64,000 nt of DNA from Ciborinia camelliae (GCA_025890175.1 JANPYM010000002.1:1502091-1566090); one strand, 5' to 3'; counted from the first letter of the stretch, positions 34,341 through 47,234 are shown. The notes: generated by a model from the letters alone, not told the origin. Program-made: numbers and translations.

Positions 34341-35130
34341 CATATTTGCTTTCATATATATTTTTTCATTCTCTCATCCGCTCTCTTCTTTCGAGGTTCT
34401 TCTTCCAAATGATTTTCTTATACCTATTCAACGTCTTGGATTCACCATCATCAGTATATTCAACTCATCCTTTCAAATTTGATTCCTCTTTTATTTTTTT
34501 ATTCACCCTTTTATATTCATTCATCACTCTTCAATTCACCTCCTCCTATTCACTTTCTCGTCAGTCAATCACTCCCTCTCTTCTGCCCTCCACCCCCCCT
34601 TTCCCCCCTTAATTCGTTTATATTCACTCCCAAAGATATTCAATCTCCAATTCTTAAACATTCACTTAGAGTTCTCTATTATAAATATTCACTCCTCTTA
34701 ACATTCAAACCCTACCTACCTATCAGATACAGTGAACTGGCACATCATCTTAAACTTCCTCATCCTAAACCATTAATACAAATCCACCACCCACTTCGAA
34801 CCACTCACCCCAGAGTCAATTACCCAAACACTCTCGACCATCAAGCTTAAACTAGACATTCCAATTCCAGCAGTCAAACCCAGCGCACCCCTTGAACGAT
34901 ATATCAAATCAATCTCTGAATCGTCTTCTTCATCCATCTCCTTTCTACATTTCTCCCTCTCAGTTTTCTCCATGCTTCTTCCGAACATCGATTTGCTAGC
35001 TTCACATCTCGCAACAATGCAATACAATCTCATACCTCTACCTCTTGCTTGTAAAAACAATTGCCGCTACCTATCTTCAACAATTCTCCTCCGAGTCACA
35101 ATGTATTTTCCAAGTTAATATCCTCCTTCA
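34340..35130 (+). other. Pyrimidine-rich leader-like block without a coding region
   Basis: About 0.8 kb with a strong C/T bias on the plus strand and frequent TATTCAC/CATTCA words (for example 34449, 34514, 34548, 34620, 34662, 34687). It closely resembles the long C/T-rich leaders upstream of the genes at 47235 and 55853 in this window. No open coding frame follows it on the plus strand before 36.9 kb. Frames inside it are simple pyrimidine translations. Confidence 0.35.
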
Positions 35131-36180
35131 TTCCCCCTAGCAATATATAATATTTCATATCCAAACCCGAAAAGTGACTCATCCGCTTTAATTCCAAATC
35201 CATAGATGCACACCGGTGCTATCCACGTTCAAATCTTTCCTGAGGGAAAAAAATCATATTGAATGTGTTGTTATTGGTATATTTCTACTTTCTCTTGTAC
35301 CCAAATCAAATAAACCTCCATCTAGGACCTCGGGAATCATACTTCGTATTCCCATTCCCATTCTATCTCTTTAGATTGATATATACATATTGCTATTTCA
35401 AGCATCTTCATACCAGTCAGTAATGGGGGTTGTATACAGTTTTTTCTATACGTCTCATTTTAGTAAGGCATATATATAGCTTTATTTTATACGTGTTTCA
35501 ATACATATTATTGGATTTTATACGATTAGGATTATCAAATACTTTCTACAATATTGTATATTCAAGTTGCTAAAGACATATGAGGATAATGGAATTCTAT
35601 TGATTCATGTTTATGTTCATTTAAATTTCATTTTTTTGATCAATATCAGCTATATTCTTTTCAAAATATAGGCAGGATTGAGGTTATATTGATTGGAATT
35701 TAGCGAATTCTACTAGAGGATTTCCGTATATGTACAGTATGAAATATTAAGCATGATATGTATTGCAGTGTATAATAGTGCCATTCAAATGTACTGGTGT
35801 ACTACCTATCAACTGCTTTAATATCGCCCAGCATAATACTTAATTTACATGACTCACATCACAGCTTCATACACCCAAGGAATACGTTATACCAACAATC
35901 CATTCAAGTTATAGTCTAGTTTAGAAAGAATACAGGACGATAAGATAGCTCTTCTAATATTCTATTCTATTCCATTCAACCAAGATAGATATACCGATCT
36001 AGGTACCTATAAACTATACGGGTACCTGTTAACATCACTACTAATATCTCATATATTTTCAACCTCTTTTAAACATTCACCAAGTACTATTACTCGTCCC
36101 TAGACTATAATACCCCGACCTCAATGCATATTAAATAATACTGGGTAGTATATTCTCTTGTATTCTCTCTAGTATCCAGC

Positions 36181-36185
36181 ATACA

Positions 36186-36213
<28 letters not shown>
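36181..36213 (+). repeat. (ATAC)n microsatellite
   Basis: A perfect tetranucleotide run of about eight units that continues imperfectly to about 36232. Confidence 0.95.
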
Positions 36214-36219
<6 letters not shown>

Positions 36220-36971
36220 CATACATATATACCACAACTCTTCTTTAGTTCCAGGGGAAGTTCCAAGGCAAGTGCTAATCTCCAAGACCGACACCTTGCA
36301 GAAGCAGAAGCAGAAGTAGATAATACAGCATATCCACATCCACCCAGCAGTAAGACATCTATCTACTTGTTGAATGATAAATAATGCAAAAAGAAGGAAG
36401 AAGAGAATGAACCATATATCTCGGGGTATGGCAGTGAAAGTGAGAGCAGACTACTCTACTAGCAGACAATGTTAAGGAAGGGGTGGGCGAAAGAAAGGTA
36501 CAAGAAGAGTGCCAGAGGAAGAAGAAAACTGAAGTGAAAAAAGGACCGAGGTACGATCAAGCTTAGGGATCACCTACTTGCATTTGACTTTCACCGACCA
36601 ATGAATTCACCGTGGCAAATTTTATAAGTTCTAACCCTTAAGAAATATTTGATAGATTTAAATGTGCTATGGTATGATATGGGAGAGATGGAAACATTCA
36701 AAAGCAATAGGCGACCGCTTGATATATTCACACATTCAGCATGTTGCAAGAGAAAGGGAATTGTTGCTCATTCTGCGACCCTTAGACCTGATGAAAATCC
36801 CATATTCTTCTCTCCTTTCTCGTCAATCTCCAGGCTCGCCATGTAAACTCCTAAAATACCCTTCTTTCCCAATTCATCCTTCAATTATCAGTATCATGAC
36901 AGGGCCTTTGATAAGGTCCGAGACCACAACCTCATTTCAATTCCATTCTAGTGTATCTTTCAATTTGTTGT

Positions 36972-38090
36972 TTATGCCTTGTCTTCCCTGACAATATCTT
37001 CGTAAACCGGAGGTGGGCCTTGATGTTGAATGGAGCTTTTGTTTTCTTCGATACCATCCTCCACAACTACATCTTCTTGTTGAACCTTGGTATATGAGCC
37101 TTGAGATCCCCTGCGGAACAATAGACGCCACATGAATATAACAACATGTCCAACAATCATACCAACGAGACTGGCAGTAATTCCAGCAACAATTCCAATG
37201 GTGACTGGTATAACGACGTGTAGGACAACACCGCGTAAGAATCTGGTAATGCCGTGGTGTTTGTGAGAAAATCGATGGGGTCTGCCATGACCGCCATGGC
37301 GACCATTATCATCGTGGCCCCCATGATGACCGTGAGGATGTGGACGTCCGTTACCTTGAGGTCTGCTGTGAGAAGCTGCGGGACCTTTGCCACCACACCC
37401 TTTCTTCAGAGCCGAGAGTTTATCTTCGATAATGGCTCTCCATTTACAAAGCATTGTTGTACATTCTTGTCCATCATCGGTTGGGTCGGATAAATGGCTC
37501 TTTGGAGGTGGTGGTGTAACTTTTGCATCACCAATCATCATTTTTCCGCTTGGTGTTGTAAGAATCTTGAGTTCGATGCTATCAACGGTATCAACAAATT
37601 TGTTTCCAACTTCAATAATGTCAAGATTTGCGATGACAAGGTTAATTTCATCTTGCGTGGTATAGGATATGGGCTCATGGATGCGTAAAGCATAACCAAG
37701 ATCGGGTTGTGCTGCTTCGACCCATGTATTTTCTGATGTCTTGATCATTTGTGGAGCGGTAAGACGTCCGAGATTAGACTCCAAATCGATGGGATAGAAT
37801 TGAAGTCCATTCAACAGCACGCGATCAAGTCCATTATCGTGTGAGACGGAGAAATTAAACATGAGTCTATTGAGACCCTTCAAATCATGTCGGCCTCCTT
37901 GTATATCTTGAGCAGAAATTGGACAGCCGGGACAGTCGACAGCCAGCATTCTGCCGTCTGCCTGGATGGCAGCATCGAAAGGTAAGGCGTTTACGATATC
38001 GCCATTAGATTTCGAGATGGTCGGAGGAAGGAGAAATGCTTGGCTAAGGGTTGCAAGAGCAGCCCCCGCTCCGAATGTGATCAAGCGCAT
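36972..38090 (-). CDS. DUF7728-like membrane protein with His-rich linker and PPxY tail
   Basis: Intronless frame of 372 codons from ATG at 38090 to TAA at 36972-36974. A signal peptide (MRLITFGAGAALATLSQAF) is followed by a luminal/extracellular domain with the motif VDCPGCPIS and FNFSVSHDNGLDRVLLNG. This pattern I associate with the fungal DUF7728 family (from memory). A short Cys-containing segment (TTMLCKWRAIIEDKL, KKGCGG) leads to a Gly/His-rich linker (about residues 245-280, HPHGHHGGHDDNGRHGGHG). Next comes a strongly hydrophobic stretch (residues about 292-327) with one or two membrane helices, then a cytoplasmic tail ending near PPPVYEDIV. The PPVY is a consensus WW-domain ligand of Rsp5/NEDD4 ubiquitin ligases. 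So it is probably a type I membrane protein of the secretory route. Function unknown; metal binding by the linker is a guess. Confidence 0.85.
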   Translation of the reverse strand: MRLITFGAGAALATLSQAFLLPPTISKSNGDIVNALPFDAAIQADGRMLAVDCPGCPISAQDIQGGRHDLKGLNRLMFNFSVSHDNGLDRVLLNGLQFYPIDLESNLGRLTAPQMIKTSENTWVEAAQPDLGYALRIHEPISYTTQDEINLVIANLDIIEVGNKFVDTVDSIELKILTTPSGKMMIGDAKVTPPPPKSHLSDPTDDGQECTTMLCKWRAIIEDKLSALKKGCGGKGPAASHSRPQGNGRPHPHGHHGGHDDNGRHGGHGRPHRFSHKHHGITRFLRGVVLHVVIPVTIGIVAGITASLVGMIVGHVVIFMWRLLFRRGSQGSYTKVQQEDVVVEDGIEENKSSIQHQGPPPVYEDIVREDKA

Positions 38091-39352
38091 ATTGAGGTGG
38101 ATCGACAGGCTAGGGTATCGTGGGGTATCGTTGTGTTCGTTCTTGCAAAAGAGAAATAGATATTATCGAAATCAGTGGACCTGCTACTTTATGATGAGGC
38201 CTTTTGAGATATTGTTGCAATCTGAATAGGTAGGATTTTTCGAGAAGAATGTGAATGACTGTAAGGTTTTTGTGTTGACGGCGAAGCGATGAAGGGGAGT
38301 TATGGATGGTTTCATGTCAGCCCGAGCGAGCGTCTCAAAGGGTCCAATAGCTCAAAGAAATGGAAGTGACAAGGTTCACTAGTGGCGCACAGCCTCCACT
38401 AGGTTTATAAATGTCATAATGTCATTCATTAGACAAGGTTTCTGACTAATGATCTGAGCACGGGGTTTTAGCGTACAAAGACAGACTCAAAGAGATTAGG
38501 TATTCTGCATGTGATGATTTGCCCCGATTGTGGCATATCGAGATGTGGCTGGTACATATGTGGCTGCTGATAAGAAAGATGGATTATGTAATCGTTATCA
38601 ACAACATTAAGCGAACTTGAAATCTCACAATGCATTGCATGTTCGTCAAGACTCAAAATGTGATCAATGTTGAATCCAAGTTGGGTCCAAACAGGTCTTT
38701 GTAGTACAGTATATTGTACTGTATGCATTGTGCTGTCAGCGGTCTGTATCTCGTACCCGTTACAATCAATCATAGCCCGAGATGAAGAGTTTGGACTTTG
38801 TTGGGCAATCCTTCTGCAAATATTGAAAGTTGAAGCCCCAACAATCACACCTCATATCTTTTTGGGACGTTTTTACTTTTGCCAAACTACTTTCCTGGAC
38901 ATTTTCAATAAGTTTTTACATATTCCATTATTATCCCCGTACTCCGTACTTTCGGTGTAGCAAGACTCAATAGCAGCGAGACCAACTCAGACTGATGGAT
39001 GATAGGCAACCCCACTGAAATCCCAATTATATCCATTCTTATTAGTGGAGAGATTTGGGAGCTGCACTGTCATATGATGTCAACGGTTGAACACTTCCAG
39101 GTTGGTATAGAGCAGGTAGCTATCATTTCTGTTTTAACTGCTTCGTCCGAGTCTCCCCCCAAGTACTAAGGACTCTCCTTCATTCAGACTAAGTACCAAT
39201 TTTCTTGCTTGACCTCGAAGTCCTTTTCTTTTCACAAAAATCTCCATTATCCTACAAACCTTTTATATTCCAATTTACTTTGCCCGATTCTTGCCATCCT
39301 GTCAATCAGACTGCCCGCCTTGAACGCTATCTAGCTCCCAATCATATCGACA
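38091..39352. other. Divergent intergenic region (DUF7728-like gene / SDR gene)
   Basis: Holds both promoters. A CGTACTCCGTACT word lies at 38939-38951, and a C/T-rich leader precedes the SDR ATG (39170-39350). The minus-strand frame 38468-38848 (126 codons) has no recognisable motif and I do not support it as a gene. Confidence 0.5.
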
Positions 39353-40652
39353 ATGTTTCGAACACAACTTCTTCGACATACGGCTCGTGCTGCCAGAGCT
39401 TCAACAAAGGCAGCTTTACCTCGCACATTACCAGCTTTACCCTCACGACCAATTCACTGCACAGCTTCCCTTGGCAAGAAGCTTGACGGTCCACCACACG
39501 AAGGTTCTTTCGCACGAACTGATTCCTCTGTGCATGTCGAATATTTAGAAGATGAATTGCCATCCAGTCAACCGGTACAAGGCAGAGGCGGGCTTCACTT
39601 CAAGCGTACGCTTGCATCATTCTCTCTGGAAGGAAAAGTTGGTGTCGTTACTGGAGGTGCTAGAGGCCTGGGACTTGTCATGAGTCAAGCTATGGTTATT
39701 AGCGGTGCTGATATTGCAATTGTCGATATGAATAGTATGTGCCATTTGCAAAATTGATGGTGGCATTGTGCTAAAAAGACAACAGAGGAGGAAGCCGAAA
39801 AGCAAGCAGGAGAGCTTGTTGCTTCATTCAACAGAGAGAACCCAGGAGCAGAAAAGTAAGAAGTCAATTGTTATTGCGGCACTGTACCGCATAGGCTTAC
39901 GCATGGATTTAGGGTTCCCAAGGTTACTGCTCATTATGCAGATGTCTCTTCCCAAGAATCCGTCGATGATGCCATTGCCGAAATTATTTCTCAGCACGGA
40001 AAGATCGATAATTTGGTGACATCAGCAGGTTTCACGGAGAACTTCGAAGCCATTAACTACCCGATTGATCGAGTACGAAAACTATGGGGTGTTAACGTGG
40101 ATGGAACATACCTGTTTGCGATTGCGGTCGCAAAGCACTTGATGGAGCGTAAGGCTCCGGGGAGTATGGTTTTTATTGGCAGCATGTCCGGTGCCATTGT
40201 CAATGTTCCACAACCTCAAGCGCCGTACAACGCAGCCAAGGCTGCCGTCCGACATCTCGCCTCATCCTTGGCTGTCGAATGGGCTCCCGCTGGTATCCGA
40301 GTTAACTGCATCTCCCCTGGATATATGCTGACTGCATTGTAAGATTTAATCCCAAAGATCCCGTGGGGGTACAATTTTTCCATGCAAGGCAGTGCTAATT
40401 TCGGAATCGAATAGAACCAAGAAGATTCTGGATGAGAACCCAGATTTGAAAGAGCAATGGACTTCCCTTATTCCTCAGGGCAAGATGGGTCAGCCCGAGG
40501 ACCTCATGGGAGCCGTCACTTTCCTCTCATCAGATGCATCTAACTACGTAACTGGAGGTAAGAATCTTCTTAACCGCATACCCCTTTGAGCCAATTTGCT
40601 GACAAGATCCCTAGCCGATTTACGAGTAGACGGAGGTTACACCCTTACATAA
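39353..40652 (+). CDS. Short-chain dehydrogenase/reductase, polyol (arabinitol/mannitol/sorbose-type) dehydrogenase
   Basis: Five exons: 39353-39734, 39786-39855, 39913-40338, 40415-40557 and 40615-40652. They give 352 residues. The classical SDR fold is clear: the dinucleotide motif TGGARGLG (residues 100-107), a TSAG in place of the usual NNAG, a catalytic Ser in FIGSMSG (about 241), YNAAK (Tyr255/Lys259), and a C-terminal ADLRVDGGYT. The sequence resembles fungal D-arabinitol 2-dehydrogenase, mannitol dehydrogenase and sorbose reductase enzymes. These interconvert sugar alcohols and ketoses with NAD(P); I cannot tell which substrate is used. About 90 residues precede the SDR core; the first 40 are rich in Arg, Ala, Ser and Thr with no acid (MFRTQLLRHTARAARASTK), typical of a mitochondrial presequence. 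Exon 1's acceptor at 39785 is chosen because the preceding AG breaks frame. Confidence 0.9.
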
Positions 40653-41350
40653 TCGATGCATCGTCTTCAACGGGTCATCAACTGTATTTATAGCGACTTT
40701 CTTATACTTACAAAAGTATGGATTTCGAACCCGAGTTATAGATGTGGGGATTGCTTATGGCTTCCTTCCCCTCTTAACTCGGCTTAATGTAGCATGACGA
40801 ATTTATGAAAATTCTCACAACAGCAGACGTCAGAGTTTTCATTCCAACGTGATTTGTTTGCTACGTGCTACCTACCTACATACCCGTCCGTCACTTGTCA
40901 TGTCACTCGTCTAACCTTCCAAAAATGACACGAAATCATCATCCATTTATCCGTGAGATCCATTATGATATCACGTGTAACTACTCTTTCTCTTTCCCCT
41001 TATTATAGTTCAAGATTTATTGCATACAAGCCCGGACTACAACATCATCCACCACACACATTGCTGCAATATTGCAACACCTGGAGCACGGCAGCAAAAT
41101 TTATATCTCCGGATGAACTCGTGATAGGACCCCTGAAAATCCTTTGCTTAGGTCGGGGGGTTTGGTAGTTGGTGTGGTGGTTGATGTGGTAGTTTATACT
41201 TACTATGCTGAGGTTTTTGGGATTGGGGGTACGATGTATGGATGGATAGATGGATGTACATACCTAGTAGGTAGTAGATGTACCGGTAGTAGATTTATAT
41301 CTTGTTTGTGTGGTGGAACGAAGGTAGATGTGGATATCAATATCGACGCA

Positions 41351-41374
41351 ATGTGATGTGATGTGATGTGATGT
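41351..41374 (+). repeat. (ATGTG)n microsatellite
   Basis: Nearly five perfect units of the pentamer, read directly. Confidence 0.95.
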
Positions 41375-41387
41375 CCCGAAGGTACCT

Positions 41388-41411
41388 ACAGATACAGATA
41401 CAGATACAGAT
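41388..41411 (+). repeat. (ACAGAT)4 microsatellite
   Basis: Four perfect hexamer units; adjacent to GGTACCTAC words on both sides. Confidence 0.95.
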
Positions 41412-44400
41412 ACCGACAGGTACCTACCTACAAATAGAGTAGCGCGCCGTGCCCTGCTTTGCTTTGCTTACCCGGCCTGGCGCCGTAGGTACCGAGAGAA
41501 AATTTTCAGAAGCTGGAGCTGAAGCTGGAAGGAAGAAAGGAGGAGAGGAGAGGAGAGAGAAGCAGGTCGGCTGATTCTTTTTTTTTCGGTCCTCTTTGCT
41601 TTTATACATAGATACTTAGGTAGGTGATCAAGGGTGGTCTGGTTTGGTAAATTACTAGATGGGGAAATCCGGATGTTTTTATTTGCTTGGTTTATAGGTA
41701 GGTAGGTAGGTATCCATTGCGCTTGCCTACAAGGTACACTAACTAGTAGTACCTGGTATCAGGCTTATAATTTAGAGTATATTATTCCTGGATCATGTGT
41801 ATACGGTATAATCCAACGAAATTTTGTATTTACGATGAGAGTGAGAAAATTAGAGATGGTAATGAGGTACGGTAGATAAGGTAAGGTAGCGTCGCGGTTT
41901 ATTGATTCTTGAGAATTTGAGGCTCATTGATCTAGGTGAGGTGGTAGGCGGGTAGGATACTAGACAGGCTCGGGGTTATGCGATAGGTCGATAGATAGAT
42001 ACCTAGGCAGTAGGTACCTAGGGAGGTACGTATTGATGCCCAATCCAGGGCTTTCTTGTATAATGTATTAGTGTCTCAAGCGTACCAGCACCAGGGAGAG
42101 TTAATATATTTTGGATGCTTGCTCTGCGCTGAAATACCTCGGTAGGGTCTTGGGGTGATCGGTTCTAGGTATGGTATGTGCCGGGGATGGAAAAGGAAAA
42201 GGAAAGGGAAAACACGTTTCTAGAAGGATAGAATAGAAAGCTAGAAGGTTGGAACTTGGAAGGTAAATGAGAAGTGAGACATTGATATCAATGGAAATAT
42301 GGAAAAGTGCAAGGGGCGGCTCGGCTGCATCGCTCGATGTTCCCCTGAGTCTTTTTCTGGTGGTGGTCTAGGAATCAGGATGGATCTCGGGGAGTTGGCT
42401 TAAGCTGGAGGTTGATTTTTCTTTCTTTTTGAGACATCAGAGGTGTTTTGGACCTTTTGGTTGATTGAGACGTGGGGGTACGCTTTTCTCGACTCGCAAG
42501 ACTCGATAGACTCGAATAGAAGAGATACATCATACACGAGGGATGGGTGGTTGGATGGGAAAGATCCTATTTTCCGCCTATCTTGAGAACTGATGAATGA
42601 GGCTTGAGGTTCGAGCAATCTCAGGGTTCAATTTGATGTTTGATGGACGGATGATCCTGCCAAAGTTGCTTTAGTACGGCATTTGTTCAAATGTTTAATC
42701 ATCGCATCATTTAGGGTAAAAGTAACTACGGAGGTACCTACCTAGTAGTTGAACTGTAAGTCATGTGGAGCTAAATAGAGTGGGGTCCAAAATCCGGGGG
42801 TTTGGTAACTCTTCTTTTGGTTAAGATATTATTATTATCATTATATATTAAATATTATATTAAATATTACCAAGGTAGGTACCTATTATTGGAAATTGGG
42901 AATCATGCAATATAAAAAAGTGTGTAAATTGTAAATGAAATCTTGGCAGCTTGATTCAGATATCGTGATACTCGACACTCGATATACTCGATATACTTCG
43001 ATACCCTCGATACCTTCGACACCTTACTTTCTACTCGTCCTCCGTATGCTCAATATGGAATGGGAACTTGGGAAGAGAGTTATGCCGACCGTGGTCCGTG
43101 TCGTACAAGTTGTTTGTTGGGATCGTGATCTGATGGTTACTCTAGATTGCTAGATATTTTGGGGGGGTACAATGTCATCTCCAAAAGTCCAGACTCCAGA
43201 CCAGCAGTAACAATGAAATGTCACACGACGTTTCCATAAATTGAGGCGGAGAGATAAAAAGAGGTCAGATGTTCATAAACGGTTCCGTACTTGGATATCG
43301 GAAAGGGTTCCGCGACATTGTGAAGTATTGCAGGTGTTTAAAAGCGTGACGGAAGCTACAGTAGAAGGTATAGATTAGGAAGGTAGATGACTTTTCTGTT
43401 GTGCTGATGAGAGCTGAGATTTTGTTGTCGCATGGAGAATGCGTGTTTGAACTTTGTTGGGATTGTTTTCTCGGATGGAAAGGATTGGCCTAGTCTGGTT
43501 TGTCACCGTTCATGCCGTTTACCTCTTTTTGCTTTTTCCTTTGACGTTACTTGCTGGGTTTGGGGTTTCAAAACAAGCAATGACTCCCTCGTGATCAGTG
43601 ATTAGATGCGTTTTCCCACGGTAATGCGAATCCCAGAATCCCACGATAGCGGTGAGTCCGAATAGTCGAGCATCTACTCCGTAGGTGGGTAAGATTGAGT
43701 AAAGTACGGTACAAAGTATGCCAGCTGTAATATAAGACAATGTACCATGAGTATAATACAAATGCGAGACTGACAACAAGAGAACTACGAGTGACGACTC
43801 ATGAGTCGTGTCGTAGGTTGTCACTGCCCGGGTTAGTTTCGAGGCAGAAACCGGCCTCGCGTTGTATAACCTGTATTCCATCCATTCTGCTTTGCCTCGT
43901 GCTTCCATGCATGCCGTAAAGCCCCTGAACATACCTACGTTGGGGTAGGTAGCAACATGGTATTTTGCCAACTTTCAGAACCAACATGATCATCATCGAC
44001 TTATTCGATATAACAATAGTGTAGCAGAATGGGATTGAACATATGTAAGAGCAGGCAGGCACTGGGCCGTGTCTCTTGCACGACGAAGATGCAAATGTTC
44101 TATGATGAGACACGAAATGAAGATACTCTTATGTCAATCTTATCTCATCTCATCTCATCCTCCAATTCACCTGCAATGATCTTCCGATGGACAGGTAGTA
44201 CTATAAGATTATGTATAACATACCAAGGCTTTTCAGCAGTGTAAGGGTTGAAAAGGCATAGGGTACAACCTCATATTGTCCGTACAAACCATATAACCTT
44301 TAGGCAGGTAGAATGACAAGATGCTTCCTAAGCAGGTCGTAAGTCAGTCATGAGTCGTTGCAATTGCCGCTCAACTCGGCATGCTTTTTTTGTGTGTTGT

Positions 44401-47234
44401 TTGTGGTACCGGCATCAGGGTTGGATAGAATCAATGGGCACAGTACCTCTATCGCCAAAGTAAGGAAGATGGAACTTGGAAGGGCCCTCGTCATGTCCAT
44501 ATGGTATCCATGCATACAAATGAAGGAAGATTATTACCTCGAGACCGGTACTCAAAGTAGAAGGCATTCTAATAGGTATCCATATCAATGACCATTGTTC
44601 GTCCCCCTTCCTAGGTTTAGCTATATGTAGGTAGGTAGTTGTAGTTGTAATGGCAGTTGTAGTTATAGTTATAGTTAATGTATACCTAGTTATACCTATG
44701 TAGTACGCACGAAATGGTTCCTGTGACAATTGAAAGTGCTTGGCAAAGAGACAGGATATGCCAGGTTCATGAGTGGTACCGGTATTTAAGGAAGATGTAG
44801 GTATCCTGGAAAAGGGAAACGGTTTTTATTCCATATTTCTCCCCCCCTTTTCCCCTGCTTTTTTCTATCCCTTCTTTCGCAAAAGCTTCATCTCGATTCT
44901 CCATCCACCGTTACACAAACGAATCGCGAATCACGAATCACGATATCAATGATTTTCACAGTCCACGGGTTCCTTCAACCAAGCTGATGGCCGAGTAGAG
45001 TTATTGATAAGAAGAACCCTGACTTAACTACTCTACTAAGCATCATCGCCGGCTACTCCCTTGAGTCCCTTGAGGATCCCACCGTTTTAATTTGATTAAA
45101 CCTAATATCCCGCCAAGAGCAATCAATCAATCGATGATACTCATTTGATTGATTTTGTGAGTGCTGTCGCAAAACGGCCAAGAGAGCAAGAGAGTGAGAG
45201 AGTGAGAGGGAAAGAGAATGAGAGAGAGACGAGACCTTTGTTACATAAGTTCTTGTTTGTCACATTACCATTATTACTACCTACCTACTCGAGCGTCGAG
45301 ATCTCTTCCGATATTCCAACCTGACTGAATCGTTGCTTTGTACAGTAGTGTACCGTCTGTACATGATGTAAAAGCCAACGGCCCAACTCAAACAACAACA
45401 AAAACAACAACAGCCTTGTCACATATCCACTTTATATGATCTTCCAGTCTTTCCAGACTCGACTCCATTATTTCGTCCATTATTTTGTCCATCTACCGAT
45501 ATCCCTTTGAAGTACTAGGTACAGTAGTGTGTAAAACTTATTCAGCAAGGTTTCTAATTTCCTTCCTTCCTTCCTTATTATCAAAATCTTCCAATTTTCT
45601 GATTCCCCGAGTTTTAATACCTGATACCTACCTAATACCTACCTATCTAATATCTAATTGTTGATCAATCAAATAGTCCCAGACTACTAGACTCCCATCA
45701 GATGCATTTCAACTAATCATCTAAATTAGGGGATTTGCCTGAGCACAACTACCTAGCCCTGGTACCTACCTACCTATCCTTACCTAGGGATTAGGAATTC
45801 TATTATTCTAAACGGAAATCCAAACATCCCACTGAACCAGACCTACCACCATCCAATATCTCCAGAGTCCAGAGTCCAGCAGCCAGCTACGCTTTTTCGC
45901 TTTTTCCGTGCGTGCTTCATATCTCCAGCTAGGTCGGGTACCTAGGCACCTACTTACCTACCTACTCCGTACAGTATCTCCCCTACCGCTCTACCATACG
46001 AAGAAGTACCCCTAGTAGGTTCCGAGGTACCGTGCACGTTATTTTATTATTATTATAGTCTTCAACTGGAAGGGGGGCAAAAAAAAAAAACAATAATAAA
46101 TGATATTATTTTTATTATTTCATAAGATTTCTGTATCTACAGTTCCTACTCTACCTACTACCTTACCTACCATGGAAATTTTTATCTTTTTTTCACCGCG
46201 AACCTTTCCTTGATAAAAAGTTCCATTGCCCTTCCAAACCCCTTCAAACCCAAGCCTTCACAGTTCCAACCCTCAAAGCCTTCAGAAAAAAAACCCGACC
46301 ACAAATCAAGATATATAGGTGTATATATAATATATATATACATATATATTATACATATATACATATACCTTAGCTAGGTGCCTTACCTACATACCTACTA
46401 CCGACATACTACCTACCTACTTACTTCAATATACGATACCTCCCTCCCTCACTCCGTCCATAAATTTGTCCTCACCACTTTTTACACTTCCTACCACATC
46501 CATCCTCCACCCACAACTGAGATAGACACCTCTCAATCCACCACCCAACTTTTCCAATTCACTTTGCGGTCTATGAAATCACACTACCTTCCATTACCTG
46601 CTCACATTCACAACATTATACACAGATTCAACAAATTCTCATTCCTCGGATCAATTCCGAACCAGTAATTTTTGTCATTTTATTAACCAACTCCTGGGTA
46701 CGTACCAATGATATTGTACACATAACAAAACCTTAAAATTAGCCTCCTCCTTCTCATTCTTCTCCCTCCCGGTCTCCTCTTTTCCTCTCCTCTCTTCTCT
46801 TCTCTTGGGCGGTCGGACAAATAATAATAATGGACATGGAATAATCTTAGAACTTAGAAGCTTTAAGATACTTCCAGAAGTTCTATTTTGAAATTTCCAA
46901 AAAAGACTAAAACTCATACTATCTTTCTTAGCTTCACTAGCTTTTTTCATCATCCTGGATCTCTTCTTTTACAAAGTCACTCAAGTTACCCAAGTTACCC
47001 AACCTTGTTCTGCTATCCGATACTTTCATACGACTCCCGTCCCTTTTCACAGCCAGCCAAGCCAAGCTCAATATTTATAAAACCTTATTATTCCTTACTT
47101 GATTTTCAGCTTTCTTCGCTGTAAAAAAGCGTCTTTCCCTTCACAGTGACGCAGCAACTTCTAGGTAGGCTAGCTGCCTGCCTCAGAAGAGCTGCAGTCA
47201 CTTTACAACTTTTGGTGCTGGCGACGTTAAGAGG

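Larger units (their letters stand above)
31083..36971. other. 5.9-kb gene-poor region with decayed repeats
   Basis: No convincing gene on either strand. Content in order: promoter of the pectin methylesterase (31083-31250); two diverged direct repeats (31319-31385 and 31739-31815); (TTACGTTAA)n at 32083-32116; (GTCCCGA)4 at 32391-32418; an ATGCAT run at 32648-32671; an AT-rich block 33720-34340; a pyrimidine-rich, leader-like block 34340-35130; further AT-rich sequence; (ATAC)n at 36181-36213; and the 3' flank of the next minus-strand gene. TAGGTACC-type words recur at 32430-32452, 32865-32880 and 36000-36030. Confidence 0.5.
40653..47234. other. 6.6-kb region without recognisable genes
   Basis: No frame here carries a recognisable domain. 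Content: 3' flank of the SDR gene; (ATGTG)n 41351-41374 and (ACAGAT)4 41388-41411; many TAGGTACC/CCTAGG words (41270-41280, 41697-41712, 42000-42027, 42732-42745, 45625-45650, 45760-45785, 45940-45965); a TACTCCGTA word near 43676 and another at 45963; GA-rich 45180-45232; A-run 46080-46090; alternating AT at 46315-46370; then a long C/T-rich block (46380-47110) that looks like the 5' leader of the gene at 47235. Confidence 0.5.

Noticed and set aside
34346..34850. Plus-strand frames rich in Ser, Leu, Phe and Pro
   Set aside because: They are translations of a pyrimidine-rich stretch in more than one frame, not coding sequence.
38468..38848. Minus-strand frame of 126 codons
   Set aside because: No recognisable motif and no splice partner giving a known fold; might be real only if transcripts show it.
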